Origin: Tubiluchus corallicola | Taxonomy: Eukaryota; Priapulida; Priapulimorpha; Priapulimorphida; Tubiluchidae | DNA length: 64,000 nucleotides | Assembly (NCBI GenBank): GCA_030141605.1 | Contig: JAQGDQ010000218.1 | Coordinates: forward strand, 186,001-250,000 | Reading direction: 5' to 3' | In this document: in pieces, positions 34,056-47,230 of the stretch | How the letters are laid out: every line of letters begins with the position of its first letter | How positions within the stretch are numbered: the stretch's first letter is position 1 | Program-made: the position numbers and the translations under genes | The notes under the pieces: model-generated | Database searches by the model: none | Told to the model about the DNA's origin: nothing | What the model saw: the letters and a program-made list of their open reading frames with translations, nothing else

Positions 34056-35450
34056 TAGAAATCAGTGTTTAACAGTAGTAGGTTAACTTCTCCAATCCAT
34101 TAGTAGGTTAACATTATTTGCAGCACAGCTTATATGCGCTTAATTCATATCGCAGAAAGCAAGAACCGCAAGTAGAACGCAGATAATAATGAAAAAATCG
34201 ATCTGTGTATCATTAAAGAAACTCTCAACTTATTTGAGAATACCATTGTTTTAAATATTGCTATTGCAGTAGACCGAAGTTCCCATAAATGTAACAAGGG
34301 GCGTCAAGCCCTTTTGCGTTTACATTTATAGTATTTTATTCTATTTTCATCATCCTCTTGATGAATTCACAGAAAAGGAAATTACGAAGCATACTCAGGA
34401 GATACCCGTTTATTGCATTAACACCAAAGCAAGATTATATGTGAGCTCGTAAGGGCATTTCTCACGCAATTGTTTTACAAATAGTCTCAGCTTTGGAGTT
34501 TTAAATTTCCCTCGCGTTTTGCGTTCGGTTCTTTTTTCCATATTTGGATTTCCTCCAGCTGACATTTTAGGTCTACTCTAAGCTTAGTGGAGGAAATTTG
34601 TTTGTAACATTTTGGTTATTTATGCTTGCGGGTAAGTTGCAGGACCACTTCTAGTTTTTGTGTCAGTTTTCTACCTAGTTAAGCAAAACATTAGCGAAGT
34701 GACAAGTGACACGTTAACACAACTTACACAAACACCTCCTCTCCTAAATTACAAGTTCGAAACGTGCTTAGGAAGTTGAGTACCCTCTTCTCCAATCCAT
34801 TAGTTGCTTTTAGCTACATTTGCCGTTAAAAATAATTCTGTAATAAGCCCGGTGCCCTATAATAAACGCTAAAAAGTAATCACGATGTGGTTGATTTGCT
34901 TGATCCCAAGCATTCCTGTTGTCTGTAACGGGCTAAGAATACATCCGTTTGAAATTAACGTCAACCAGAAATGCTCAAAATGGGGCAAACGGACCGGCAG
35001 ACAAAACACGTTATTTTCTTCGAATAAGTTTTTCCCCCGTAGGTCGTAATACGCGGCATAATGTTTGCTAAATTTGAGTGCCTAATTATATTTCAGTTAA
35101 CGTTTTCAGTTTGTAAAATTAATGTCATTAACTTTATGATTTTAAAGTCTGCAGTTTATGTTCCCTCTATTATATAAACAAGTTTCATTATTACCTTGTT
35201 ATTAAAGTTGTACACGTCTTATTAGTACTTGCTGTATAATTACGTAGGCCTACGGATTTGTTACTAAAATGGTGGCCATTTTGTGTGGGTAATGATAGTC
35301 CAATAAATACTAATAAATACACATATTTTTTCGTACAGTTTAGTACACTGTTTATGCTGATGATTACAGTAGAACCTGAACCTATCTCATTAACAATGAT
35401 AACTATCTCTAAGATGAGACACTAAATCTAATAAATGCAAGAAAGTAACA
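34056..35450. other. intergenic, no feature recognised
   Basis: The phrase CTTCTCCAATCCATTAGT occurs at 34087 and again at 34787, hinting at a diverged dispersed repeat. No gene seen. Confidence 0.4.
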
Positions 35451-35454
35451 CTAA

Positions 35455-35545
35455 ATTAGAAAATCTGAAAAAGTATTGCACCTCAATTAAGACTCGAACC
35501 TAGGCGTTCTGCTTCCTTGGCACTACACAACGGAGGCATACTGCT
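35455..35545 (-). repeat. tRNA-derived SINE, copy C
   Basis: Minus strand: A-box-like TGTGTAGTGCC (35518-35528), B-box GGTTCGAGTC (35491-35500), then a tail ACTTTTTCAGATTTTC. The B box is closer to a tRNA consensus than in copies A and B. Same orientation as both. Confidence 0.6.
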
Positions 35546-35970
35546 TTTTCAAGCTTGGAAATTTGCTCTATAAGCTACTAAAGGTGCATCAATAATATAT
35601 CACAGCCCACATTGTATCAAAACATAGTACAAAGAAATTTGAAAATGTGAAGAGTTCACCACAGCGCCACTATGACTTCCTAGATTTATAAATTTACTCT
35701 ATAAGCTACTAAACGTCTATAAACATTGTTCTTCTGTTCGAACCTAAATACATTCTCCCTCAGTGAGATGATCAGCCGGAGGCAATTTAGCGATTGACAT
35801 CATACAAAAACTAGCCATTCGTCCATTTTTAAGCAAGCTCACTATTGCTTAACTAGAGTACTAACTTGATAAGCACCGCACATCGCGACTACCCATTTAT
35901 TTCTCTCAACACATTTATATGTCTACATTTCTAGTTACACTGCGACAAAATTAATTTTTTTATAATATTA

Positions 35971-36026
35971 AATGGGAGTAAAATTATGATACATTGTTTA
36001 AATGGGAGTAAAATTATGATACATTG
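35971..36026. repeat. 30-bp tandem duplication
   Basis: AATGGGAGTAAAATTATGAT plus ACATTG occurs at 35971 and again at 36001; period exactly 30 bp, no mismatches. Confidence 0.95.
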
Positions 36027-36029
36027 ACG

Positions 36030-36710
36030 TTTGCTTTTCATGTGTAGAAAATTCGGGAAATTTACTTTATTTGTATTTAAACAGCAAACAAATTTACAGA
36101 AACTGCTGAGTAATTCGTTTCTCATTTAAACTCAAAGTAAACTCAACCGAAATATTTTTATTGGGACGCGTTATTAGAAGTTTATGCTTCGGTTGTGCAC
36201 TTTTGTTAAGGCACTAAAGCGATAAGCCTTTTTTATTTTCAAAACACTCTCCTCAGAAATTGCAAAGCTGTCCGAGTCAATGACGTTGCATCCAAGTTAT
36301 CCAGATACCTACTAATCCAAGTAAGTCATCCTGCCCATAACGTCATGTCTCAGACTTACTGATATATCGGAATCACTAAAAGTAAAATTCTAACATCAAC
36401 TATTTATAATTATTTATAATCTTAATTGGAACCTATTACATCATTATGATAACATGTGCAGTTATTATTGCATTTCGAACTAAACAGTATTGAGAAATGA
36501 AGTCGGAAGTAAGACATGTTGTACTTAAACGAGATATGCTTGCATTACAAGTCTAAGTTCAGTCCCAACTTTTTCACAATTATTTGATTAGCCTAATTTT
36601 GTTAAAAAAAATTAACAAATTTGTATTGATTCCATCATTCAATTTTTCTGATCTTCAGTTATGACGGGAAATGAACAACGAAAAATTTCAGAAGTGAAAA
36701 AAGTTGTGTA
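36030..36710. other. intergenic, no feature recognised
   Basis: AT-rich sequence without recognisable features. Confidence 0.4.
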
Positions 36711-36724
36711 CATGTATTTGGCTT

Positions 36725-37045
36725 TAAACCTCAAGGCAACTTGTCCACGTCGCCACGGCTCTGCAAACATCAATCACTTGACAGGACACTGGCTTCTTGT
36801 GCTGTAATCTTCTCATCAGAGGGCTTCATTACCAAGCGTCTTCACAGCAGCACGTCCTTTAATCGTGTAAATCATTGAGTAATTAAACTCAATTGGAAAC
36901 CGTGACACGTGCCTGATGAGACACTTGCCGCAAAATCATGAACCATATAAAACTTGATTGTTGAGAAACAGGCAGCGAACTACGTGGAAAGATACCGAGT
37001 GTTTGTGCATAGTAGATCAGTGGTGCCCGTTACATGAGCATCATA
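36725..37045. other. high-complexity intergenic island, candidate regulatory element
   Basis: A stretch of about 300 bp that is clearly less AT-rich and non-repetitive compared with its surroundings. It has no open frame or splice structure on either strand. It contains an E-box CACGTG (36906-36911), ATCAATCA (36769-36776), the complement of TGATTGAT as in Pbx/Hox-type sites, and homeodomain-type TAATTA. Function is inferred only from composition. Confidence 0.3.
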
Positions 37046-40000
37046 TTAATCATAATTATTGAGTAATTATAATTAGCAGCCGTCGTATGCGTCAGATGAA
37101 GTATTTTCTTCTCCCCCTCCCCGAAACTGCCCATATTATTCACTTATCGGCTACATTGCTTGGTTCGCTATTTCGAACAACATGTTCAGCTTCAGTATAC
37201 TGGATTCTCTTAGCTGAGACAACGCGAGTATCTGCATCTATGACTCGTGTCGTCATTTATCACCTGACTATTAAAATTCAGCACATAACCATATATCATT
37301 ACAATGCCATTAGCAAAGCAGAGCCCGTGCTCAGAGATGATACGTAATATTAATGCTTACAGTCGGGAATAAACTCGAATTTTCTCTCCGCCATTTATAA
37401 TAATAACAGTTAATGCAGTGTAAAAGCGTAATATAACTTATGGCAATTTGACTGGGTTCTTTTGTTGCGATGATGCTTTTCCGTAAAATTTGATGCTGCG
37501 TTATTCTGTAATTTTTGCAAATGGATACGGGAAGCCAAAGCCATTTCGCTATTATTTAGCAATTATGTGAGGCAGAGCTTTGAAAACAAGAAACTTAGAC
37601 AGTTACAAAACGTAAAAGATCCGTATATCGACAAGAACACAACTGAAGGCTGTATATCTTAGGGCCCGTTTATACATACAGTGAACGATTTCCGCAAAGG
37701 AAATTCGGCAAGATCGTCGTTTAAATATAAATTGGTTTTTACGTAACTTCCGCGGCATACACTACACATACAGTACCCAAATGCACTTTAAAAATCTTAC
37801 TGACAAACAGATAAAATACTGCAAGAAATGATTTCAGAAAACCCAGAATTTTGGTACATTTATACTCTTTATCAGAGGGAGAGAGAGAGAAAGAAACGAG
37901 TGGAAAGGCAGATAAGCAGCCATATAGACTGACAATTTTTTCTATGAAAGGATAAATGGAACATGGATAAACATGGATGCATGGATAAACAAATGGAACG
38001 GATGCATGGATATATACAAAAGACATGACATCCAAACGTACAAACAGACGATAGATAAATAGATTGCTGCTGCTGTTAGTAAAATTTCCAAAAATCTTTG
38101 CGAAGTACACTACATTAAATCCTAAAGACAATTAACATACTCTGTGTCAACTAATCTACTTAATGTACTACTAAAACATTTTTTCCGTTTTGTTTGTCAT
38201 TCCTGGTTTGTTCCTGTATGTTTGACTAGTAGCAACAGCACGGCCTTTGCTAATGATATATTAAGACTGAGAAATCTGTACTGATTTTGTAAAAATAAAT
38301 CGTTCAAAGTGCAGAAAACAGCACGGTTTTCCTGCGCTGTTTACTGAGAATTTTAAGTATAGTAGTTCTAAATGTGAATAGATGTGACCTAAATGATAAG
38401 GAAGCCGCTCAAAATGCTTTATAAACAAACTAGCAAACTGTCACACTTGTACACCAAGCGTTAGCGAGCTTCGGCTGATAACACGAAAGCGTCTGCCGAC
38501 AACTACTTATTATTACTAATCAATCAATCAACAAGCAATTTCCATTAGTTTGTAGCAATAATCAGAGCGCGAAAGTAGATTATCTACAACAGTGCAAGCT
38601 GCCTAGAGTCACGTGAAAAATGACAGAAGAGGCTTAAACAAATACATTCATATGCAGTATCTTTTCAAGGCAGCAATAAATATAGAAACAATCACAGAAA
38701 GTGGGTTTTCTGAATGACATTCGGAAATGCAGCCAAGATGACAAAAGGCCAGCAAACACGTGTTCTACAACGTTGTAGCAGCGTCATGATGCCATCAAGA
38801 ATTTATATCTGTATATTACATGGGTATAGATCTTCAACTGCTAGTTAAAAATGAGGAAATTTACACGATGCGTAACAGTAAGAGCTTTCGCTAACATAAC
38901 ACTGCGTGGAAAATGGGCACAATATATAATACCGGTTTAGCATTAGCTAGATGACGAATTGCAAGTTGGATTGAGGAATAATAGTTAATGGCATGAGAAG
39001 TGGCATACAAAATATGACATCGTAGAACGGCACACTAAAATGATTAAAATAAATAAAAAAATCACTACTGAAACAAATTATCATTGTAAAAATTATTGTG
39101 AATTTTTATGAACAGACTTGAAATGAAAAAGCAATCGGGGCCAATGATCGCTAAAGAACACATTGCACACTTTATAACTGAAAACCCACTTCATAATAGG
39201 TTATTGTACAATATATTCTGTGAACATTTCTTTGGAAAAACGTGTTTTGTCATTTTACACCAGAAATGCATGTACAATCAAATAAATAACCTAACCAGTT
39301 TTTTTTTAATGAACGAAACAGTGATTTTCATCTCACGTTTGGCACTCGAATTTTTAACAAATCTGAGAGCTGAAATCAGATGTATGTTTGCAGTAACCTT
39401 TAGCAGTATTTCTCAGGTAATGCCACATTTTCTATGCATCACCATTTCGACGTTAGGTTTCTCCACGATACCAAATATTGTTGGGAATACTGTTGAAACT
39501 TTGTTGGGAATATGCCAACAGTAACAGGCCTGAACAATGTCTTGATGGTATTTCTTAAAAATGATTACAACTTCCAAAGCTTACAGACCAATACGTGTGG
39601 GGCCAATAGGAGGTAGACTTTGTTACTTTTTTGTTGAACCATGCATAACATATAACTGAACAGAGAGAGATAGTCTTATGAAAATGTGCACCAAATTCTT
39701 AGTTTAATGGATTGCAATCAAATTTCAATATGTACAAACACCGCTGATCTATACAATTCATATCATACCAATTATAGCACATACATCTTTTCAACATTTA
39801 TATAAAAATAACTGATATCATAAACCATTTTATATAACAATCTAGCTCTTATTCACAAAATTGTAATACTTTACAATTCTGCAGGAAATTGTGTTTTTTG
39901 CCACTAACATTCATTTGTGTTTCTGGTAATAATAAAATACAGCTAAAACGATGAGAGTCAACGCATCACTGTTATAAATTCATTAGCATCTAATGAATGG

Positions 40001-41775
40001 AGAACCGTACATTCATTCCATTTCATGATGAAGTTAAGAAGGCTTAAAATGCCGTCTTAAAAAAAGCAATAGCATCTTGTGCATAAATCAGCATTAATAA
40101 ATAACACGTAGAAAAATTTTTGCATTTTCACATCAAATTATTAAAAATGGTCGGGAATGCAGTTAGCAAGGCAGTGTCTTTAAAACGATTGTATTAATCC
40201 ATTTCTGGCTATGCACCACAGCCTCGTATGCACTATAAACCCTACTGCATCAAACACAAGAGGGCATTATTTTTCTCGCATATTTTAGTTACGAGAAACT
40301 ATACGAGAAAGTATGATGTAAAGTTCGTACATACAAAATCAATTCATACTGTTTAAACTTTTTACAGAGCTGTTTCTGAGTAAACAATATCAGTAGCATT
40401 TTTTCTAACCAACATAGTTTGAGCAGTACAAAACGAGATGCCAATAGCTATCTTACTTCAGATTCTCCATCTCGATAGATTCTTGACAGAGCCAGCAATT
40501 TCATAAATGTTTGGCATGGCTATCTCTTGACAACCATTTGGCTGTCATGAATAAACAATTCTTTCTCTAACTCAAACTGTACTGACTAACTATTTATTTA
40601 GAGATAACTTATTTGTACTGATTTAAACGGAAAAAGTATAACAAATTGGTTAACCAAAAAACTGTTCACAACAATGAAGGCTGAAAACCCCTTTTTACAA
40701 AAATTTCTCAAAATGCGTAACCACTCAAGAAACGGTTGTTATGTTGCGATTAGCAAAACAGAGTTAATTTCCACATTTACTGACTTTATTCCATATCAGA
40801 AATTAAAAAGAGATGGCTTGGTTATCAGGCAAATTTAAAAAACCCTTTCCATTCGGTTACTATTTATTTATACATGGCCCACTTTGAAATTGTAATGCAT
40901 TGGCAATCCAGAAGTAGTTTAGTTTTACCTTTAACACTTGTAGCAACCCATTTTTCACTTTTAACGTGGCTTTCACACAAAACATTACATTTCCGAGATT
41001 GTGTTGGCTGCGAAAAAAGCCACTTTCAATTAAGCAGATCATACATAGTAACGAAAACTATGACAAATTATTTACAATTTCTTATTTTATCCACAGTTCT
41101 TGTGAAGTTGCTATGGTAACTATAAGAGGAATCGCTTTTTTCAGTGATAAAAATAATTTGCATTTTCACAGAACACTACCAACTGCATTTTTTACACTTT
41201 ACAATTGCATTCTCTCCTTGAAGTAAATTATACGTGCTAGGCAAATGTTATGTAATATTTTAAAGGTGTCACCATGTTTCCAACCGGATCTTCAAAATAC
41301 TAGTGTGCATTTGCTATAAAGCAAAATGGTTTAATGAATTATAGGAATAACGCAAGCTCCAAATGTTTTTAAGGTACCAGTGCAAACAGCCTAAATGTAC
41401 ATTCACGGTGCAAAAATAGCATGGACAAGAGAATCAACAAACTGACACCAAAATAAATATGCCTCAATCCTTGCTATGATGTTGGAAAAAAATGAAAGCA
41501 TCTTTAAGCCTAGAAATTTTTGTTCACTAGATGTCAAAATTTCACCTAAAATTACAGACAGAAACTCAAATTTCTGTAAATAAACTGGTAAAATTCAAAA
41601 ATCCAATTAAAAAATCCAATAGTCATTTGGTTTAATCCCTGCACAGGTTTTTTGTTTTATTTTTATTAAAAGTAAGCTTGGGTGGCTAATAATTTATAAA
41701 TTTGATGATTCAAATTTCTAATTTTTGTTGTTCTACATTTTAAAGTTATTGTAACAAATAACAATTGAATGAAAA
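37046..41775. other. intergenic/3' flank of TVP23, no gene recognised
   Basis: AT-rich. The longest frame (39108-39524, 138 codons, plus) has no recognisable domain, is AT-biased and lacks a promoter or splice context. A fragment at 37672-37740 (CCCGTTTATACATACAGTG) resembles the end of the inverted-repeat element at 41.8-42.1 kb. Part of 40-42.2 kb may be 3' UTR of TVP23. Confidence 0.4.
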
Positions 41776-41779
41776 GGAT

Positions 41780-42085
41780 ACGTTTACACGTAGAGAGGTT
41801 TGCTCCATGATTTCCTACAAAAGGAATTATCACAGGTTATCATTTAAACAGAAAACAATTTTTACATAATTCGTAAAACCGCACTTCTGATTGAGGGTCT
41901 GCCAAAAATCTGTACAGCTTTTGTAAAAAATAGTTCAGAGAGCAATCTGTACTGGAAGCTACACAACTGGTGATTTTTCTGCATGGCTTTTCGTATAAAC
42001 GAAATAACATAGAGCAATTAATAGTGGAAAACCAAGTGGGAAATCACACAGAAAACCGCTCTATGTATAAATAGTCCCCGAGTGA
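41780..42085. repeat. MITE-like imperfect inverted repeat near the TVP23 3' end
   Basis: Left end CGTTTACACGTAGAGAGG and right end, as complement, CTATTTATACATAGAGCGG, followed in both by TGATTTCC-type sequence. About 300 bp in total. If the TVP23 3' UTR extends this far it would include a hairpin. Confidence 0.45.
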
Positions 42086-42270
42086 GTGCAATGTGTTTTG
42101 TAAACACTAAACACACCACGAGGCAATGCAGTGACACCATAATGATAATGGAATAACAGCAGGCCAAACACAAGAATATTTAGTGTAAAACTTGTGCAGC
42201 ATAAAACCCAAGAAATTCAATCAAAAAATGAACGATAATAATATTATTATATAAATAAAACAAATGAACT

Positions 42271-42360
42271 TTATGACATTTGTTCAGTTGCTGATTCATG
42301 TTGAGTAGCACCTCCAGCCAAATTGTCTGTGTTTTCTTGTTTCATCATGCCAGATATCAT
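42271..42360 (-). CDS. TVP23: TVP23 terminal coding exon A (distal)
   Basis: Minus-strand exon with acceptor TTTTTCTAG and phase-0 start. It encodes MISGMMKQENTDNLAGG plus ATQHESATEQMS and a TAA stop, completing a 213-residue protein (human TVP23B is 205). The hydrophilic tail takes the place of the human tail after LRQ. The same MISG beginning is found in the competing exon at 46502-46549. No strong polyadenylation signal is visible close to the stop. Confidence 0.7.
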   Translation of the reverse strand: MISGMMKQENTDNLAGGATQHESATEQMS

Positions 42361-45300
42361 CTAGAAAAATTACATACATATAAGAATATTGTAAACACAG
42401 TAAGAACAAGCTACAACAATGGATTTGCTTATCGCTGGATAAAAGCAGGTATATTATATAATTATTAGTTTTACTCACACTCGTAAAATCACACCAAATA
42501 TTATACAAATAAATAAAAACCAAAATTAACTAATAATATTAGCAAGCAATGCTAATGTATATAATTAACTGAAAGTAAAATATGTTAGTATGGCATACAA
42601 CTCATTCTTATTAAAAAAATTCAAAACATTTATGTTCAAGAGCTCACATAACTTCTTTAATTTAGCCCACTATAGAAGATGAATTAAATTAAGAATTACG
42701 CGCAAAGCAACTGGCTATATGATTTTTTACTATCAAGCAGCTATGATAAATTTTATCAAATTTAATTCTAAAGTTTTCTTACTACAATATTCCAAACCGT
42801 ATTTAATTTAGAAGTTTTAATAATGGGTTTCCAAATTTGACTTTCGCAGTTAGTGTGACAGTAACTACGGAAGACAAGTGATTTTAAAACTGAGTAAGCA
42901 AAATTAGCAATAAAGTAATTAGCTCGGTACACAAATTATTGCATTTAACTGAACTATCCTCATTGCCTTGTACATCGAAAGTTAAAATCTGACCCAAGTG
43001 AGTAAGCTGATTACAAAAAATGACTGCCTATTTCAACTAAAAATAGAGGACTGTTGTTTTACTTTACACATACCTCTCCTAAATATAATACATTTGATCT
43101 TTACCTTGTTATTTTACACATAAAGAAATTTATATTGAAATGATTACCATAATTTTCACACATAATTACCATGTACTGCAAAGCTTTAGCATTAGATGTG
43201 AGCAATGATATATCATCGGCTTAGCCGAGAACTCCAGTGTAAAATATTACCAACTTCTCAATCATGCAATTTAACCAGAAATCCATCAATGTACACATCA
43301 ACTAAAACAGGAGATAAGATTGTCCACTGTTCTTACCCCATTAGAGAAATGTATTTTTTTTAGAAATGTAGTAATTCTATTTAATATTATAACATATTGC
43401 AACGTGTATAAATTTAACAAAACTTCTTATACAGTAGGGAATATTTCTATCAATTAATAAATTAAACAATTTACAGTAATAAACCTTTTCGAAAGTTTTT
43501 GATCTACAAGCACAGCACAATACAAGGGACAACCATTGTTTAAGTAATGAGTGACAGTTTCTTTAAGAGATATTCTGCATAAGGATGTGAATAATTTAGA
43601 TTTGAAACAGAATTGTTCATCTGATGTACATAGTAACTCACTGTGTTTACCCAAAATTAATAAATCTAAAAGTCTGCTTAGAGAAGTCAATGCAGTGCCT
43701 CAGTAGTTACCTGTGGTTAATAATACCTCCTTTATCTTCAATTATGAGTACTACGTTAAAACAAAGAAAATTATTAGGAAATGTGGATATCATGTTGAGC
43801 AACATACTTAAAGTGAACAAATAAGAGGGTGAGTCATTTATTACATGATCAGAAGCAAGACCAGCAGATCCGTGTCTTTACCAGATTTTAGGTGATTAAT
43901 AGCTGTAACTGTCATTCACAGAAAACAAAAAGCATTTGGTACGTTCAATATTATTATAAACATGTTTATATAAAAGCTACATTTCGTTAGTATCATAGAC
44001 AACGATGTTGTAAAGTTGTATGTATTCCTCAGAAAATAAGTTTAGATGTTGTTGTACTAATAGACAAGTTTATTTGCTGTTGACGTTCTATGAACAATTG
44101 CTTACATCATGAAAGCTGACAAAATTGCAGAGTACAAAAGAAAACTGATAAAATTTCTGGTAAAACATGGAAGTAAACAAATTTCAATGACAAGGGTGTA
44201 ATTAAATAAATAACAAAATAAGTAACAAAATACACTCCCGTCTTTTAAACTCTATAATTTTAAATACTATAAATTACTAAAATTCCTATAATGTATGTTT
44301 CAGATTATCATGCCAACTACGGTAGTCCGAACAGCTATTCGTAAAAGAATATCTGGTATCACCAGATTTGTCACTTGATAACAGCTAGGCTCTTCGTTCC
44401 ACTTCCAAATTTGGCGACTCAAAAAGTAGTAAAAACTTGGACAAGTAGGTTTAATAGCATCCTTTATACGATAATGTATATACGAATATACGTAGCCAAA
44501 TATACGATAATGAATCAAACAGAATGATAACTAATAAAGCATCTTCTTACTTTCAAAAACTCTCATTTTTAGAAAAATACGGTTGAATTTGTAAAATACC
44601 ATAATTCTAATTACAATAATTGTAGTTTAGTAATACGAAGCAAACTAGACATTCTGCTGACATTGAATTAACAGTAACTAATTCATATTTGAACAAACCT
44701 AAATAAAACAAATTACTTGTCAGATCGACCACGAAGATTATCGTGATTAAAAGTTATAAGCTCATGACAACGACTGTGCACAGTCTGAATTCATTAATAA
44801 CTTTGAGTGATTTTTCATGTAATCTGCAGGAACAATCTTGAATGAGCATCGAGTACAATAAAGTTGAGATGAAATCAACAGAATTTGCATTTTGCTTGAT
44901 TCATGTTGTAGCTGCAGGAAAATGAATAAATAATGCTAAATAAACTAAAATAATAATCAATAAGTAAGACAAAGAAAAAAAGTTAGGGTCTGCATATACA
45001 CTAGTCTGAACAGCAAATTCTAACAAAACCTTTTAATTTAGGCTCAAAACTTATGAATAAGCTTTCGCACTCATCAAGATTGGACAATCAGTTAGCATCA
45101 CAAGGTCTTGTGAAGAAGAAATTGTACTCAACCTTAACATTTATCCAATAAAGCAAACAATGTCTGCTGCAGGGAAGGCATAAATGAGACCTTCATGACA
45201 TTACACAGATTAGTGCTCACTTGCTTATGGTATTAGTGGGGCTGCTGCCTCTACTCAGCTGGTGAACTTCTTAGAGACAAAGACATTTATTTACTGCTGT

Positions 45301-45579
45301 TCATTTAACAGGTAAAATTATCACTAATGGATAACAGGCTATTTAGTGACTTAAAACAAAAGAAATATATGCACTGAGGTTGGCAGCCACTAGTCTCAAA
45401 CCTAAGAGTGCCACAAAGACTATGCTTATGCACATGGAAGCACTAAAGCTGTGAAGATAATTAGTACTATAATTTGTTACTATATTTAGTTTCTTAACAT
45501 TTTCTACAGGCAATATAAATAAGTTAGTATATACTTTAATAAACTTTCTTACAAGCAATGCTAATAAATTATTATTTAG

Positions 45580-45630
<51 letters not shown>

Positions 45631-46501
45631 ATCACTTATTTTCACAAACCAAATTAAGTTTTAAAGTTTCTAATAAATTATAAGATGCAAAATGATGCCT
45701 CACCAAACGTTTCTCAACTACTTGTACAAACCGACAAACCGACAAAGGATCAGTTACAAACCGAAGCCTCTGTGGGTATAACATGTATATACATATTATT
45801 TTCATGAGAAGCTTTTTTGATAGCTTGGACTTTATATTGTCCTTAGCTTCATAGCATAAATATTTTAATCCATCAGTTTGGATAAAATCTCTGAAAAGTG
45901 TTAGTGCTTAGCTTGTGTATAGTTCCCACACAAAGCCTGGTGAAAAATGAGCTGAATATTATATTATACAAAATTCAGTATGTAGTAAATTAACACACTA
46001 ATATGATAGCAAATTACAAAGAAATTAATTACAATAGCTTGGATGCAAGTAAATTAAATTAGCACATGGAACACAGCTTAAGGAGTCACAAGAAATAAAA
46101 TGTTGTAATTAATCATCTAAAGATAAAAAAGCCAGAAAGCTGTAAATTCTTATCATAAGCAGTTTTGATTACGTTCAACAATGACACAAAAATTATAAAG
46201 CACATGCACAAAATTACAAATAGTAATGAAACACAGAGTTTAAAAGCTACAGACTAAATGGGGTGTTTAATGAATTTATGAAGACATCACAGGCAAAAGA
46301 AAAATACATCATAAATATATTTAACAGTACAGTTGGATTGCTGCTAACTTATGTTTTACAAACATAACCTACAAACTGTTAACTTGCAATTTTTTTGAGA
46401 AGCTGTTGCATGCAGACATGTAAAAAATAAATTTAGGTATTACTTTGGGAAACTATGATGTTTCCATGCCAGTTACTAAATTCTGAACTAAAATTTTGTC
46501 A
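42361..46501 (-). other. TVP23 intronic or alternative 3' UTR sequence
   Basis: 4.1 kb between the two candidate terminal exons. Contains an (ATT)n tract at 45586-45627. Nothing else recognised. Part may be the 3' UTR of the isoform ending at 46502. Confidence 0.55.
45586..45627. repeat. (ATT)n microsatellite
   Basis: About 14 triplets. The minus-strand poly-Asn open frame across it is an artefact. Confidence 0.95.
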
Positions 46502-46549
46502 TTAGTCAATGTTCCGCAAGCCTCCAGATATCATGCTAGTCATGTTGAA
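46502..46549 (-). CDS. TVP23: TVP23 terminal coding exon B (proximal alternative)
   Basis: Minus-strand exon with acceptor AGTTTTTGCAG, phase 0, encoding FNMTSMISGGLRNID and a TAA stop, giving a 199-residue protein. It shares the MISG sequence (DNA CCAGATATCAT on the plus strand in both) with exon A. Use of this exon would replace A. Choice between them cannot be settled without transcripts. Confidence 0.5.
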   Translation of the reverse strand, partial: FNMTSMISGGLRNID

Positions 46550-47101
46550 CTGCAAAAACTTAATTATAGGATTTTAGCACTTGCTAAAACAATTTACTTA
46601 CTACTTAAGTAATGCAAGAACTGATTAGAAATGAAGAAACTAACTAAAATAGATGTGACATCACATATAAAAATATTTACATACCCATACATCTGTACAC
46701 AAAAAAGTCAACAGCTTTATTATTGTTCTAATACTAATGCATAAATTATACAGCAGCAATATACATATTATAACTAGCAATATCTTATCAATGCTGGTTA
46801 AAGCCGAATTTAGAAAAGCGAACCATTGTATTAAAGAAAAACTAAAGTACATTTACAAAATCATTGTATAAAGGTAATTACATGGTAAAATACTGCAACT
46901 GTCAGGATTAAATTGCTAATAAAGATAAAACTTCACAAAAAATTGATTAGTAGACTGCAACATTTCCCACACCTGTTCATGCTACTGCAATAGCCTTTCT
47001 ATGTGGGTTGCTCTGTAAATCTACCACACAAAATACCACACTAGTAAGATATTAATCAAAATTACCATTGTGATTCATCATAATACTCACTATTTGCTTA
47101 C
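46550..47101 (-). other. TVP23 intron before terminal exon B
   Basis: A 552-bp intron with donor GTAAGC. AT-rich, no feature. Confidence 0.6.
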
Positions 47102-47230
47102 ATTTCTGAACATCTGCTGGCCCAGGAAATTGGTCGCTATTGACGTGAATTTCTGCTTGTTGCCAATCTTACAGCGAACGTATCCAAATAAATTTGCTCC
47201 ATTTAATATTACACTAACCAGTACCACCAT
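47102..47230 (-). CDS. TVP23: TVP23 coding exon 4 (span 4 and NGANLFGY motif)
   Basis: Encodes residues 142-184. The last membrane span VVLVSVILNGANLFGY is followed by VRCKIGNKQKF and TSIATNFLGQQMFRN. It matches the GVVLQGANLYGYIRCK and SMATSYFGKQFLRQ stretches of human TVP23B nearly position by position. Acceptor TTTCTTTAG, donor GTAAGC, phase 0 at both ends. Confidence 0.93.

Noticed and set aside
39108-39524. 138-codon plus-strand open frame
   Set aside because: No domain, AT-driven composition, no promoter or splice context; the length is plausible by chance in 64 kb.
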